Assembly (NCBI GenBank): GCA_020072785.1
Contig: JAIQGG010000001.1
Span: forward strand, 702,581 to 766,580
Length of the DNA: 64,000 bases
Direction: 5' to 3'
Source: Terriglobia bacterium
GTDB taxonomy: Bacteria > Acidobacteriota > Terriglobia > Acidiferrales > UBA7541
A program made the translations under genes and the position numbers. The notes beneath the pieces are model-generated. The model had not been told where the DNA came from. It searched no databases and saw only the letters and a list, made by a program, of their open reading frames with translations. This document shows, one piece after another, positions 1-8,563 of this stretch (positions within the stretch are counted from its first letter, which is position 1; each line of letters starts with the position of its first letter).

Positions 1-12
1 CGTTTCGGACGG

Positions 13-258
13 TTACTTCTTGTTGCCGGCCTGGATGGCGGCCTGTGCGGCCTGGGCGCTGGCGTACTTCTTCTGGAAGCGCTCGACGCGGCCCGCGGTG
101 TCCACCAACTTCTGTTTGCCGGTGAAGAAGGGGTGACAGTTCGAGCAGATTTCCACCTTCAGCAGCTCGCCCTTCATGGTCGAGCGTGTCGGAAAGGTGT
201 GGCCGCAAGCGCAGTGCACGGTCACGGGATGGTAGTCGGGGTGAATGCCGGGCTTCAT
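13..258 (-). CDS. rpmE: 50S ribosomal protein L31
   Basis: Structural protein of the large ribosomal subunit, 81 aa. It carries the zinc-binding form of L31: a CxC pair (C16, C18) and a CxxC pair (C38, C41) frame the conserved core, followed by the signature [10 protein letters not shown] and [10 protein letters not shown]. The frame stays open further upstream, but the ATG at 256-258 gives the canonical [11 protein letters not shown]-terminus and is preceded by a GGGAG ribosome site, so I start there. The C-terminal tail is alanine/glutamine rich. The gene is the ordinary housekeeping edge of the window and is divergent from the hypothetical gene at 486. The cysteine-containing form suggests expression under zinc-sufficient conditions; a cysteine-less paralogue would lie elsewhere if present. 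Confidence 0.97.
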   Translation of the reverse strand: MKPGIHPDYHPVTVHCACGHTFPTRSTMKGELLKVEICSNCHPFFTGKQKLVDTAGRVERFQKKYASAQAAQAAIQAGNKK

Positions 259-485
259 GGATGCTCCCTTTCGTCGCGGCCGGTCTGCACGGCTCCCCAA
301 GGGGACTCCAGCCGCGTCGCTAGGCCACAAGACAATTCCTAATTGTACGCGAATTCCTGGGATTCCGCCAATCCCCTGCCGTACAGTGCCCTCCGGCGAA
401 AGCAACGGCGGGGAGTCCCGCGGCCTGGAAGCAGGCCACGGATTTCCGCTTGTCGCACGCGGATTCTTCGCGTAATTTCGCGGAT

Positions 486-980
486 ATGCGAGTGGAAATC
501 CTGCCCCATGTCGTTGTTCCGGACGCTTCGCGGCCGGCCGCGGATAACCGCGCACTGCAGGTCTTTCTGGCATCACTCAAGAGCGAAGACTCGCTGTTCC
601 GTGCCACGCCGTGTACGTTGCAGCCGGGGGCTTCAGCCCCGGCCGAGACGCCGTCGTTTTCGGGGGGCGTGGTTCTTTCCTTCGCCAATGAGGCCCACAA
701 CAGGGATCGCGGCCTGTACTACGTGCTCATCGAAAAACTGACCGAACTGCTGAAAGAAGCCGGATCCGCCGATGCGCTGGAAGTCCGCCTGGGATTGTGC
801 AACCAGGCCGAGCCCGGCGCACTTGCGGCCCGGAATTCCCTGGTGCTGGAGCTCATCGCCCGGGGGAATTCGCGGGAGCAGGCGGAGTTGCGCTGGGGGC
901 TGGGTGTCGCGCATCTCCAGCAGGCGCTGCTGTTCACCTCCCGCCTTCTTCGCCAGCAACTCTCCGCGCGCAGCGAGTAG
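486..980 (+). CDS. Hypothetical protein, 164 aa
   Basis: I do not recognise this family. The frame runs without interruption and codon use resembles its neighbours. The predicted protein is soluble, with no signal peptide or membrane segment. It has a helical, leucine-rich C-terminal half (roughly residues 75-160) rich in LIEKLTELL- and QQALLF-type helices. A TTG at 450 would extend it by 12 residues; I chose the ATG at 486 because the extra residues look like leader sequence. No clear ribosome site supports either start. It ends 65 bases before the stop of the convergent GGDEF gene. It could be an Acidobacteria-specific small protein; function unknown. Confidence 0.6.
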   Translation: MRVEILPHVVVPDASRPAADNRALQVFLASLKSEDSLFRATPCTLQPGASAPAETPSFSGGVVLSFANEAHNRDRGLYYVLIEKLTELLKEAGSADALEVRLGLCNQAEPGALAARNSLVLELIARGNSREQAELRWGLGVAHLQQALLFTSRLLRQQLSARSE

Positions 981-1045
981 ATCGAAGGGCGTTGCGCAGC
1001 GATAACCGGAAAAAGAACGAAGGGAAGTGCAGCGCAGGGCTGGGG

Positions 1046-2329
1046 TCAGGAGACGAAGCAGCAGCCAACGCGAACGTTGCCTTCGGGACTGCGCGCGGAC
1101 CAAACGGCTCGCAGATTCACGCGCACCGGGGGCAGAATCGGCACATGCAGGATGGCGAAGACGTTCGGGGGCAGCTCTTCGGGGGAATCGAGCTCGAGGG
1201 CGACGCCGCCAAAACCCAGGTCGAGAACGCGTGCGCGGCGCCCGCCTTGTTCGCCCAGTACGGCGTAGGCATTGGTGCCGGCCATGGTCACGCGCTCGCC
1301 TTTGCGCTGCATGCTGTAACTGAGCGCCGGGGCCGCAGCTCCGGGGCCTGCGGCCGGAATGCCCGCCGCCGAAATGTCTGGAATTGGAAGTTCTGTGACG
1401 AACGGCGCTTCCGTCTTTTCCGCCGCTTTCTTCGATTCGATGGAAATGGTTTTCGGCGCGGGCGCAGCGCGTTCCGGTGCGGGCCGCTCGTGGACCGCCG
1501 CTGCGGGTTGCGCCTCGGCGGTTGCGCCGCGCAAATGGTTGGCGTGCTTCAGCTGGTAGAGCCGTTCATCGGCCACGCGAATCAGGACGTCGCCCTGATC
1601 GCCGTCCTGCGGACAGGTGGAGATGCCGTGATCCATGCTCACGCGCACGCTCAACTGCAGAGGGCGGACAGCCTCCGCGAAAACGGTCTCGATGCGGCGG
1701 CTCAGCGCCAGCGCCTGAGCTGCGTCCGTCTGCGGAAGAATCAGGGCGAATTCATCGCCGCCGATGCGGAAGGCGGAGTCCGACGAGCGCATGGCTTTGC
1801 GCAGGGTGGCGGCCGCGGCGCGCAGCACCTCATCCCCCTTGGGATGGCCGTGCATATCGTTCACTTCCTTGAAGCGATGCAGATCCAGGATCACCAGCGT
1901 CACGGGATGCTCGTAGCGCTTGGCCCGGGTCATCTCTTTTTCCAGCGATTCGCTGAACAGCCGGCGGTTGTAAAGTCCGGTGAGGGGATCGGTCACGGCG
2001 TTGAGCTGCAGTTTTTTCAGCTCGTCGTATTCGATGACCACCGGCACGCGGATCAGTCCGGCCGTGGAGAGCGCTTCCATGAGCGCGGTCTTCAGAGAAA
2101 CGGGCCGTCCGAGATGTTCGGAGAACTGGCGGCGGCTCTTGAGCGCTTCTTCCCAGAGCTGCAGGCACTGGCTTTCGCGAAGTTCGAGGTGCGTAGTCGT
2201 GCGGAAGTAGCGCTGCAGAAACTGCCCGCGTGCGGGCAGATCGAGCGACTCCAGTGTATCGGCGAGGAGCTCGAGGTACGAGTCCTCAATGGTCAGGCGC
2301 GGGGCGACCGCGCCACCTGGGCTGGGCAT
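1046..2329 (-). CDS. Diguanylate cyclase with C-terminal PilZ domain
   Basis: Predicted to make cyclic di-GMP from two GTP and possibly sense it. Residues 1-105 are an uncharacterised helical region. Residues about 106-262 are a GGDEF domain with DPLTGLYNRR, the active-site GGDEF at 190-194, and an inhibitory I-site RSSD (181-184) exactly five residues upstream. A 75-residue Ala/Pro-rich linker leads to a PilZ-like domain (about 338-427). This has the RxxxR motif (R342-R346) but D-x-G-x-x-G (370-375) in place of the usual [DN]xSxxG. The protein lacks a membrane segment, so it is probably cytoplasmic. The start at 2329 follows AGGTGG ten bases upstream; an in-frame ATG at 2356 is possible. It sits beside PilZ genes and a two-component pair, suggesting local c-di-GMP control of polymer synthesis. 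Confidence 0.92.
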   Translation of the reverse strand: MPSPGGAVAPRLTIEDSYLELLADTLESLDLPARGQFLQRYFRTTTHLELRESQCLQLWEEALKSRRQFSEHLGRPVSLKTALMEALSTAGLIRVPVVIEYDELKKLQLNAVTDPLTGLYNRRLFSESLEKEMTRAKRYEHPVTLVILDLHRFKEVNDMHGHPKGDEVLRAAAATLRKAMRSSDSAFRIGGDEFALILPQTDAAQALALSRRIETVFAEAVRPLQLSVRVSMDHGISTCPQDGDQGDVLIRVADERLYQLKHANHLRGATAEAQPAAAVHERPAPERAAPAPKTISIESKKAAEKTEAPFVTELPIPDISAAGIPAAGPGAAAPALSYSMQRKGERVTMAGTNAYAVLGEQGGRRARVLDLGFGGVALELDSPEELPPNVFAILHVPILPPVRVNLRAVWSARSPEGNVRVGCCFVS

Positions 2330-2401
2330 TAAAGTTTTCCACCTGACGTCCGCCATTCCCTGCGGGGACAGGGGGAGGGCACATCACCTACTGCTTGGAA
2401 G

Positions 2402-2420
2402 CTGCAAACCAGAGTCCAAT
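2402..2420 (-). promoter_or_regulatory. Weak sigma-54 promoter candidate for the GGDEF-PilZ gene
   Basis: On the minus strand TTGG and TTGCA are separated so that GG and GC lie exactly ten bases apart (GC at 2404-2405, CC at 2416-2417 on the plus strand). The -12 element is perfect but only four of eight -24 bases match, 9 of 13 overall. It would start transcription about 36-60 bases before the gene. Confidence 0.25.
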
Positions 2421-2600
2421 CCTACCAGTTTTCCGAGTAGCCTATAGGGTTCTTCAATTTTATGCCAATCTGCAAATATCTTGCTAGTTATGATGCAGAT
2501 AGAGCGGGCAAAGTCAGATGACCCTGCCGCGCAGACCTCCTGAGCTTTCGCATTTTGAGAACAAAGTTTCCTCTCCAACCGCACCGACGAGAAATATTTT

Positions 2601-2918
2601 CTATCCCAGGGGGCGCAAGAATTCCAGTCCAAAAAGACGAACATCGCCTGCCGCTTCCTGACGGAGTACGCGTGCTGAAATCGGGGGAGTTTCGCTGGGG
2701 ACCATGCTGGATGAGATAGGCGAGGGCGCAGGGAAAGTTAGCTGTACAGGATGATCCATCTGCAGAGCCCGCGTGCAAGCAATACACGCGCCAGTACCGC
2801 TGATATTGAGTGTCTTCGTGAGTTCGATGAACTCCATCCCCGCCGCATCCGTGCCGCGCAACAAGACGGGAACTTGAAGACGAATTCGCTCTGCTCGACG
2901 TCGCTCGGCAGGATTCAA
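2601..2918 (-). CDS. PilZ domain protein
   Basis: Small cytoplasmic c-di-GMP receptor of 105 aa consisting of a single PilZ domain. Both ligand motifs are present: R7-x-x-x-R11 in the RRRAER segment and N38-x-S40-x-x-G43 in NISGTG. The start is a TTG at 2916-2918 with GAAAGG about six bases upstream; no in-frame ATG lies near the N-terminus and the RxxxR motif immediately follows this start. It is divergent from the histidine kinase at 3270 and has the best sigma-54 promoter of the window in front of it. Its target is unknown; the setting suggests polysaccharide synthesis or its regulators. Confidence 0.88.
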   Translation of the reverse strand: MNPAERRRAERIRLQVPVLLRGTDAAGMEFIELTKTLNISGTGACIACTRALQMDHPVQLTFPAPSPISSSMVPSETPPISARVLRQEAAGDVRLFGLEFLRPLG

Positions 2919-2948
2919 AGGATGCCTTTCGCAATAGAAATCTAAATA

Positions 2949-2981
2949 TAGAATGACATTCTAGTACTCGGGCACTAGTAC
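2949..2981. promoter_or_regulatory. Palindrome and direct repeat at the PilZ gene transcription start
   Basis: TAGAATG-A-CATTCTA (2949-2963) is a perfect seven-base dyad around one central base. It is followed at once by two copies of CTAGTAC (2961-2967 and 2975-2981), 14 bases apart. They lie between the predicted sigma-54 promoter and the PilZ start codon, where an operator would act. The identity of any binding protein is unknown. Confidence 0.4.
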
Positions 2982-2985
2982 CAAC

Positions 2986-3006
2986 TCTTGCAGATTTCGT
3001 GCCAGA
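2986..3006 (-). promoter_or_regulatory. Sigma-54 (-24/-12) promoter for the PilZ gene
   Basis: Reading the minus strand, the -24 element CTGGCACG matches the sigma-54 consensus YTGGCACG at all eight positions and the -12 element CTGCA matches TTGCW at four of five. GG (3002-3003) and GC (2990-2991) are exactly ten bases apart. Expected transcription start is near 2978, giving a leader of about 60 bases to the TTG start. Sigma-54 activators are encoded at 4515 and 7189. Confidence 0.7.
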
Positions 3007-3269
3007 ATCGCGCTTCCGGAGTCATTTATAAACATTGTATTTTCAGTGCATTATCCTATGCCAAGCATCGGGAATGCTAGATGCATGATACTAACCACCC
3101 CGGGAACTGCATTTCCTTTCCCATATTGTGCAAATGGAACGTATTTACCATTGACGTTTGTTGCGGGCGTCTGCGACGATGTGCATCCAGAGACGGGAAA
3201 AGATTTACCACTTGAAGCGCAAAGCGCAAAAATCTCTGTTTTCGTGACGGTGAAGCGGTCAAGACTGCA

Positions 3270-4493
3270 ATGACCTCTCTCCCTACATTACCGGTTGAGC
3301 GTGTTTCGCAAGGCCTGCCGTTAGGCCTGGTCACATCGCTTCTGGATACGCTGGAGAAGCCCCTGCTGGTCATCGAGCGGAGCGGGCGCTTCGTGTTGGC
3401 GACCCTGCAGGCACGCCAATGCTTGGAAGCGCGGGGGATTGTGGATCTCGCGAGCAAGGATCTTTTTTCACAAATGCTGGGCATCGAACCCAAGGTAATT
3501 TTCGAGCAGTTCGAAAGCGGTGAGCGGGAAGTGAACCTGCATGTGGTAGGCGGGGGAAAAAAGGCCCGCGCGCGCATCCAGTGGCTGCCGGAGCCGGACT
3601 GGCTGCTCGTGCAGTTCGACCCGCAACCCGAAGCCGCGGAGGTGGAGGAAGGGTCCTCCGTGCTGACCATCCAGGACCTGCTGCAGGAACGCGAAGTGAC
3701 GTACCGCAACCTGCTGGCGGCCTATCTGCGGCTGCAGGATGTAAACCGGCAGAAAACGGTGTTCTTGGGTTCAGCGGCGCACGAATTGAAGACGCCCCTG
3801 GCAGTCATCAAGGGCTACTACGATCTGCTGCTCACCGGCTCTCTGGGGCGGCTGAACGACAAGCAGCGCGAGATTCTCGAGGAATCGAAAGAGAGCTGCG
3901 AGCGGCTGGTGCGGCTGGTTTCCATGTTCCTCAATTATTCCGCGCTGGAAAGCGGCCGGCTGGTGCTGCAGCTGCGGGAGAACGACCTGAAGGATTGTTT
4001 GGAAGAGCTGGGCAAGCGCTGGCAGGAAGCCTTTCAACGCAAGGGCGTGCGCCTGGAAACACAGATCGATTCCGCGCTGCCGGTGTTCCGCTTTGACTAT
4101 CAGAAGGTGCAACAGGCGGCGGGCAACTTGCTGGATAATGCGCTCAAGCACACGCCGCCGGGCGGCTGCGTTACGCTGCTGGCCGCGCCGCATTTCTGGG
4201 AAAGGCGTCTGGCGGCCAACAAGCCGCTTCAGGAGCGCCGCGGCGGGCGCGCGCCGCGGGCCAACAGCGTACAAGTTTCTGTCTCGGATACCGGGCCAGG
4301 GCTGGCCGCCGAATTTCATCAGGAAATATTCGAAGATTTCATGCGCGTGGATCGCAACACGTCGGGCATGGGCCTGGGTCTGGCCATCGCCAAACGGCTG
4401 GTGCAGGCGCATCGGGGAAAGATCTGGGTCGATAGTGAAGCACGGCAGGGCAGTACATTCACCTTTCTCCTGCCCATAGAGCAGGGCCAGTAG
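3270..4493 (+). CDS. Sensor histidine kinase
   Basis: Two-component kinase, 407 aa, that autophosphorylates on histidine and should phosphorylate the regulator encoded immediately downstream. Residues about 20-120 look like a PAS-type sensor region. A short coiled stretch leads to the HisKA dimerisation domain with H-box AHELKTPLAVIKGYYDLL (H171). The ATPase domain shows the N-box NLLDNALKHTPPGG, the G1 box DTGPGL and the G2 box GMGLGLAIAK. No transmembrane helix or signal peptide is visible, so it senses a cytoplasmic signal. It is 21 bases from the response regulator gene and surely co-transcribed. By position near an exosortase locus it is a candidate counterpart of PrsK, but it lacks that family's multi-helix N-terminus. 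Confidence 0.95.
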   Translation: MTSLPTLPVERVSQGLPLGLVTSLLDTLEKPLLVIERSGRFVLATLQARQCLEARGIVDLASKDLFSQMLGIEPKVIFEQFESGEREVNLHVVGGGKKARARIQWLPEPDWLLVQFDPQPEAAEVEEGSSVLTIQDLLQEREVTYRNLLAAYLRLQDVNRQKTVFLGSAAHELKTPLAVIKGYYDLLLTGSLGRLNDKQREILEESKESCERLVRLVSMFLNYSALESGRLVLQLRENDLKDCLEELGKRWQEAFQRKGVRLETQIDSALPVFRFDYQKVQQAAGNLLDNALKHTPPGGCVTLLAAPHFWERRLAANKPLQERRGGRAPRANSVQVSVSDTGPGLAAEFHQEIFEDFMRVDRNTSGMGLGLAIAKRLVQAHRGKIWVDSEARQGSTFTFLLPIEQGQ

Positions 4494-4514
4494 CGCGGTC
4501 CCGAGGGAGTAATT

Positions 4515-5966
4515 ATGAGCATAGCGGAAAGAATTCTGGTGGTGGACGACGAGCCGAGCATCCGCAAATACTTGCAGACGCTGCTCGAGGTGGACGGCTT
4601 CCATGTCGAGACGGTGTGCTCGGGCAGGGAAGCGCTCGAGAAAGTCAGCACGGGCGAACGGCCGGACTTCATCATTCTCGACGTGCTCATGCCCGAGATG
4701 AACGGGATCGAGACGCTCAAGGAACTGATGCAAGTGGACCGTTCCTTGAACGTTATCATGCTCTCCTGCTCCAACGAAGTGGGCACCGTCGTGGACGCGA
4801 TCCGCCTGGGAGCTCACGATTACCTGACCAAGCCCTTCGAAAAGGGCGAACTCGATGCGGCCATGCTCAAGTGCCGCAAGAAGAAGCAGCTGCACGAGGA
4901 GAACCAAGCGCTGCGCGAATATTGCGAACAGCTCACCGAGGACCTCAGCTTCCTGGCCGCCAGCCCGCAGATGGTGCGTATCCGCCAGCAGATCCTGCAG
5001 ATTGCTCCGGTGGACGTGCCAGTGTTCATCTGCGGGGAGAGTGGTGTCGGCAAGGAAGTGGTGGCGCGCATGATCCACCTGCGCTCCAAGCGGCGCAATC
5101 AGGCCTTCGTCAAAGTAAATTGCGCGGCGCTGCCGGGGGAGCTCCTGGAATCGGAACTGTTCGGCTATGAGCAGGGCGCGTTTACCGGAGCGGTGCGCGC
5201 CAAGCCCGGCAAGTTCGAGCTGGCCAACAAGGGCACCATCTTCCTCGACGAAATTGCGGAGATGAGCACGCACCTGCAGGCCAAGCTTCTGCACGTTCTG
5301 CAGGATCACCAGTATTCGCGGCTGGGCGGCCGTCAGGTGGTGGACATGGACGTGCGCGTTCTGGCCGCGACCAATGTGGACGTCCAAGAAGCCATGAAGG
5401 ACGGGCGCTTCCGCGAGGATCTCTATTACCGCCTCAACGTGCTGTCCATCAACGTGCCGCCGTTGCGCGAACGCCAGACGGAAATTCCCCTGCTCTTCCG
5501 CCACTTTCTCCAGAAATACGCCGAGAAATTCGGCAAGACCGCGATCGAGCCGTCGCACTATCTGCTGGAAGCGGCCGCGCGCTATCCGTGGCCGGGCAAT
5601 CTGCGGGAGCTGGAAAATTTCGTGAAACGTTACGTCATTCTCGATGATGAGGAAGGCAGCCTGCGCGAGCTGGTCGAGATGTCCACGGCGCGGCAGCGCA
5701 CCGCGCCGCGCGTGGAAGCACCGCCCCCCCGCGAGCAGGGGCTTAAGGCGCTGGTCCGGGGCTTGAAAGACGAAGCGGAGATGGAAGCGATTGCCAACGC
5801 CCTGGAAAAGACGCGCTGGTGCCGCAAGGATGCGGCGAAAATGCTGGGAATCAGTTACAAGGCATTGCTCTACAAGATGCGGCAATTCAATCTGGACACA
5901 CCGCGGAACCGTCGTGGCGCCGCGACGGAAGAGACACGGCGCGAGCCGGCGATTCGGAACGTCTAG
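4515..5966 (+). CDS. NtrC-family sigma-54 response regulator
   Basis: Transcription activator, 483 aa. The receiver domain (1-125) has acidic D11/D12, phosphoacceptor D56 and K106. The AAA+ domain (about 148-385) has Walker A GESGVGK (174-180), the sigma-54 contact loop GAFTGA (221-226) and Walker B FLDE (243-246). A Fis-type helix-turn-helix closes the protein (about 425-465; ALEKTRWCRKDAAKMLGISY). All elements for phosphorylation-triggered, ATP-driven opening of sigma-54 promoters are intact. It is paired with the upstream kinase. PrsR of the PEP-CTERM system is the closest known role (Zoogloea PrsK/PrsR/RpoN drives PEP-CTERM genes). I infer it controls at least some of the sigma-54 promoters in this window. 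Confidence 0.96.
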   Translation: MSIAERILVVDDEPSIRKYLQTLLEVDGFHVETVCSGREALEKVSTGERPDFIILDVLMPEMNGIETLKELMQVDRSLNVIMLSCSNEVGTVVDAIRLGAHDYLTKPFEKGELDAAMLKCRKKKQLHEENQALREYCEQLTEDLSFLAASPQMVRIRQQILQIAPVDVPVFICGESGVGKEVVARMIHLRSKRRNQAFVKVNCAALPGELLESELFGYEQGAFTGAVRAKPGKFELANKGTIFLDEIAEMSTHLQAKLLHVLQDHQYSRLGGRQVVDMDVRVLAATNVDVQEAMKDGRFREDLYYRLNVLSINVPPLRERQTEIPLLFRHFLQKYAEKFGKTAIEPSHYLLEAAARYPWPGNLRELENFVKRYVILDDEEGSLRELVEMSTARQRTAPRVEAPPPREQGLKALVRGLKDEAEMEAIANALEKTRWCRKDAAKMLGISYKALLYKMRQFNLDTPRNRRGAATEETRREPAIRNV

Positions 5967-6444
5967 CCTTCCCAGTCCGCCGGGTATTGCTCCTTTTAGG
6001 CACACGGCGACACTTTATTTCTTTCCAGCTCGCTTGGGATTACGCTACTGTTCCGTCCCGGTATGGGAAATTTGAGGGTGCCTGCTTGCAAGGAATTTCC
6101 CTTCGCTCGCCAGTAATCTTGCTTGGAGTTCCATGAAAAGAGATTGCGGCGCTGCTTGCGAAAGATAAACACCTTAAGAATTAGTGAGTTAAATTGGATG
6201 CGATACTTGAAAATTGGAAGATTGCGGAATTGGTCTGAAACGTGCACCTCTCTTTGTAAGTTTTGTGATCTGCGATCCATCCACGGTGACGCCGAAGGCA
6301 GGACCTTATAGTGCGGAAAGTGCACGACGCGAGAGACCGGGGGATAGGCCTCTCGTAGCAGAAGCAATTTGCCAAATGCGGGTAACGCTGATAGAACCTT
6401 CGGACAGCGGATGCCACGCTTAGAGGCGGGGGGATGGACTGGGG
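5967..6444. other. Intergenic region upstream of the second PilZ gene
   Basis: No credible coding frame in this 478-base, AT-richer stretch. The only pattern worth noting is a weak sigma-54 match at 6230-6248: TTGG and GTGCA with GG-N10-GC spacing, nine of thirteen consensus bases. It would give a leader of nearly 190 bases to the PilZ gene. I looked for a c-di-GMP riboswitch and could not find its conserved core. Confidence 0.5.
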
Positions 6445-6792
6445 ATGGGCCTGATGACTGAACGTCGTACGGCACGACGCTATGATTTGACTTTGCCGGT
6501 CGTCATACGCATTCCGACCGAGCGCAAGGCGGAGACGCAGCGCGGCAAAACGCGGGATATTTCCACGCGCGGCCTCTATTTCGTGATTGATCAGGACCTC
6601 CAAGCCGGTTCCGAACTCGACATTACGCTCACGCTCCCGGCTGAGGTTACCCAGGGCTCGGAAGTGCTTGTGCGCGCAATCGGGAAGGTCATCCGCGTCG
6701 AGCAACGTCTGGAAGACGGCAATACACGCATGGGCGTGGCGGCCGTGATCGAACGCTACGACATCATCCGCGGGGAAACTTCCAAGAACTGA
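6445..6792 (+). CDS. PilZ domain protein
   Basis: Single-domain c-di-GMP receptor, 115 aa. The RxxxR motif lies in TERRTARRYD (R7-R11 or R8-R12), and D38-x-S40-x-x-G43 in DISTRGLYF gives the second half of the ligand site. Beta strands with a VRAIGKVIRV segment complete the barrel. The start could be the ATG at 6445 or at 6454; both have G-rich sequence upstream. It is the third PilZ domain within 6 kb. It stands alone between the NtrC-type regulator and the orphan activator, and its partner cannot be deduced. Confidence 0.9.
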   Translation: MGLMTERRTARRYDLTLPVVIRIPTERKAETQRGKTRDISTRGLYFVIDQDLQAGSELDITLTLPAEVTQGSEVLVRAIGKVIRVEQRLEDGNTRMGVAAVIERYDIIRGETSKN

Positions 6793-6805
6793 ACTCCGTT
6801 TTATA

Positions 6806-6825
6806 GCCGGCAGCTCTCTGCTGGC
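6806..6825 (+). terminator. Hairpin after the PilZ gene
   Basis: GCCGGCAG-CTCT-CTGCTGGC forms an eight-pair stem including one G-U pair, 14 bases after the stop codon. The sequence that follows is CT-rich without a clean U-run, so termination is plausible but not certain. Confidence 0.4.
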
Positions 6826-7188
6826 GTCTGCAGTTCTCTCTTTGCTTCGAGACAACACAAGCAAGGGCTTCCCCTTTCTGCACACTTGCTGTTTGGGGAG
6901 TCCGCTCGATTTGGGGATATCTCAGGCCTTATCACGGGAATGGCCAGGCTGTCCTGGCAAGGGGAAAGAGAAAAAGCTTCCCAAATCAGGAGCAAATATT
7001 TTCTCTGCTGTACCCACAACTCGTTCAATTTTTCCGGGATTAGTACTGGGACCACCTTGTCCATTGCACCTGTAACATATAGATAATGCATTCGTTAGCC
7101 GATTACGGATCTTGTCTTCAGTTTTCGAACATGTCCCTCCGGTTGGCCGAATATGTGCATCTTCTCTGGATCAGGCAGATGCCTGTGT
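6826..7188. other. Intergenic region upstream of the orphan activator
   Basis: No gene recognised. At 7142-7161 TTGGC and GTGCA have GG-N10-GC spacing (GG 7145-7146, GC 7157-7158), nine of thirteen matches to the sigma-54 consensus. If real, the activator gene would be autoregulated and its start must be 7189, not the ATG at 7153 that lies inside the promoter. Confidence 0.4.
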
Positions 7189-8265
7189 ATGCCTACGGAA
7201 CCCACAACTAGAAGCTGCAGGGCGGAGCCGATCAGCCAGATCCCTCCGGATGAGGTCCTTTTTGGCTGTTCGGCGGCGATGGCCGAAGTACGGCAGCGCG
7301 CCGAAAAGATCTGCAATACCAATATCCCCGTGCTGCTCAATGGCGATGGCGGGACGGGCAAGGAAGCGCTGGCGCGGTGGATTCACGCGCGCTCTTCCTA
7401 CCGCAACGGTCAGTTCATCAAGGTCAACTGCGCGGCCATCCCCGGAACGCTGCTCGAGAGCGAGCTTTTCGGTTACGAGCGGGGCGCGTTCACCGGGGCG
7501 CAGGTCAGCAAGTGCGGGCGCGTAGAACTGGCGCATAACGGCACGCTATTTCTGGATGAGATCGCAGACCTGGATCTGAGTCTGCAAGGCAAGCTTCTGC
7601 ATTTTCTCCAGGACGGCAGGTTCACGCGAATCGGCGACAACGAAGAGAGAACCGTAGAGACGCGCATCTTGTGCGCGACGAACAAGGATCTGGAGCGGGA
7701 GATAGCCGCGGGCATATTCCGCGCCGATCTGTTCTACCGCATCAATGGGATGCGGTTGTGGTTGCCGCGGCTGCGCGAGCGCAAGGACGACATTCCGGCG
7801 CTTGCGAATTATCTCCGCGCATTTTACGAGAAACAGTTCGCCAAAGAATCCCCTCCGTTGAGTGCGGAATTTCTCGCCTATCTGCGGGAGTTGGATTGGC
7901 CGGGGAACGTGCGGGAATTGTCCAACGGAATGGCACGCTATGTCTTGATCGGTCCCGAAGAGGTGATTGCCGAAGAGCCGCCGCGCAAGCGCAGTTTGCG
8001 GATGTCCGGCGCGTCTTCCGAGGCTGCCCCTGTTCCGCTGAAGCACCTTGCGAGGGAAGCGACCCGGGAGATGGAGCGCAATATCATCCTGGAAACGCTG
8101 CAAGCCAACCGCTGGAATCGCCGGAAGACGGCGGAGGCGCTGCAAATCAGTTACCGCGCACTCATCTACAAGATCCGCGATGCCGGGTTGCTGGCGCGGA
8201 GCACGGAAGTCCTGGCGGACGTACCCGAAAAAAAATCTCCCGCTTCGCAGTCCTCCCGCGACTAA
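7189..8265 (+). CDS. Orphan sigma-54-dependent activator without receiver domain
   Basis: 358 aa. A short N-terminus leads directly into an AAA+ domain with Walker A GDGGTGKE (52-59), GAFTGA (99-104) and Walker B LFLDE (120-124). A Fis-type helix-turn-helix follows near the C-terminus (NRWNRRKTAEALQISYRAL). The sigma-54 contact loop is intact, so it should be competent for activation. With no receiver or other sensor it would resemble PspF, controlled by expression level or by a partner protein. The ATG at 7153 would add twelve residues of unlikely, Cys-rich composition, so I prefer 7189. Its target is most likely in the local polysaccharide/exosortase genes. A degenerate relative is encoded at 61188. 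Confidence 0.93.
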   Translation: MPTEPTTRSCRAEPISQIPPDEVLFGCSAAMAEVRQRAEKICNTNIPVLLNGDGGTGKEALARWIHARSSYRNGQFIKVNCAAIPGTLLESELFGYERGAFTGAQVSKCGRVELAHNGTLFLDEIADLDLSLQGKLLHFLQDGRFTRIGDNEERTVETRILCATNKDLEREIAAGIFRADLFYRINGMRLWLPRLRERKDDIPALANYLRAFYEKQFAKESPPLSAEFLAYLRELDWPGNVRELSNGMARYVLIGPEEVIAEEPPRKRSLRMSGASSEAAPVPLKHLAREATREMERNIILETLQANRWNRRKTAEALQISYRALIYKIRDAGLLARSTEVLADVPEKKSPASQSSRD

Positions 8266-8290
8266 CTGTCCCTGAGGACAGTTCCGTTTT
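8264..8290 (+). terminator. Rho-independent terminator after the activator gene
   Basis: AACTGTCC-CTGA-GGACAGTT is a perfect eight-pair stem with a four-base loop, followed by CCGTTTTC. It begins inside the stop codon of the activator gene. Confidence 0.55.
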
Positions 8291-8563
8291 CTCCCTCTTC
8301 GGCAACTCTCTCACGGCTGTCTTGCGCCATTTTTCTGCGTGAAAAGCCTTGCAAATGCGAACATCCGGGAGTTGCGGAAATTTTCCGAAGTTCAGGAAAA
8401 GCGCCGCGCGCCACGCATTGGAAAATCCTAAGAATTAGGCCGGTACAGCTTCCAGTTCATGCGGACAGGCAGTGTGGCTGTCCCTTAATTGGACGTCTCA
8501 CCAGTATTTTTCGCAGCTCGCGGTCCCTTACTCTGCTCACGGCGAGCAGTGGGAGGGAAAGCG

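Larger units (their letters stand above)
2919..3269. other. Divergent intergenic region between PilZ gene and histidine kinase
   Basis: AT-richer 351-base stretch with no coding frame I trust. It holds the sigma-54 promoter and repeats listed separately. Near 3069-3085 there is a further GG-N10-GC match on the plus strand with a poor -24 element, which could serve the kinase but is not convincing. A GCGC-AAA-GCGC mini-hairpin lies at about 3219-3229. Confidence 0.6.

Noticed and set aside
797-2332. Long open frame on the plus strand opposite the GGDEF gene
   Set aside because: It is antisense to a gene with intact GGDEF and I-site motifs and shows no domain of its own.
2384-2600. Open frames overlapping the region between the GGDEF and PilZ genes
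   Set aside because: No ribosome site, no recognisable motif and atypical composition; they are shadows of the PilZ gene or non-coding.
3069-3085. GG-N10-GC match on the plus strand upstream of the histidine kinase
   Set aside because: The -24 half is poor and the site is far from the start codon; it does not stand out from background.
3771-6005. Very long open frame on the minus strand opposite the kinase and regulator genes
   Set aside because: It is antisense to two clear genes with complete motifs; the openness comes from GC-rich codon structure.
5967-6444. Possible c-di-GMP riboswitch ahead of the PilZ gene
   Set aside because: Some GACGC-like fragments occur but the conserved riboswitch core and the paired helices are not there.
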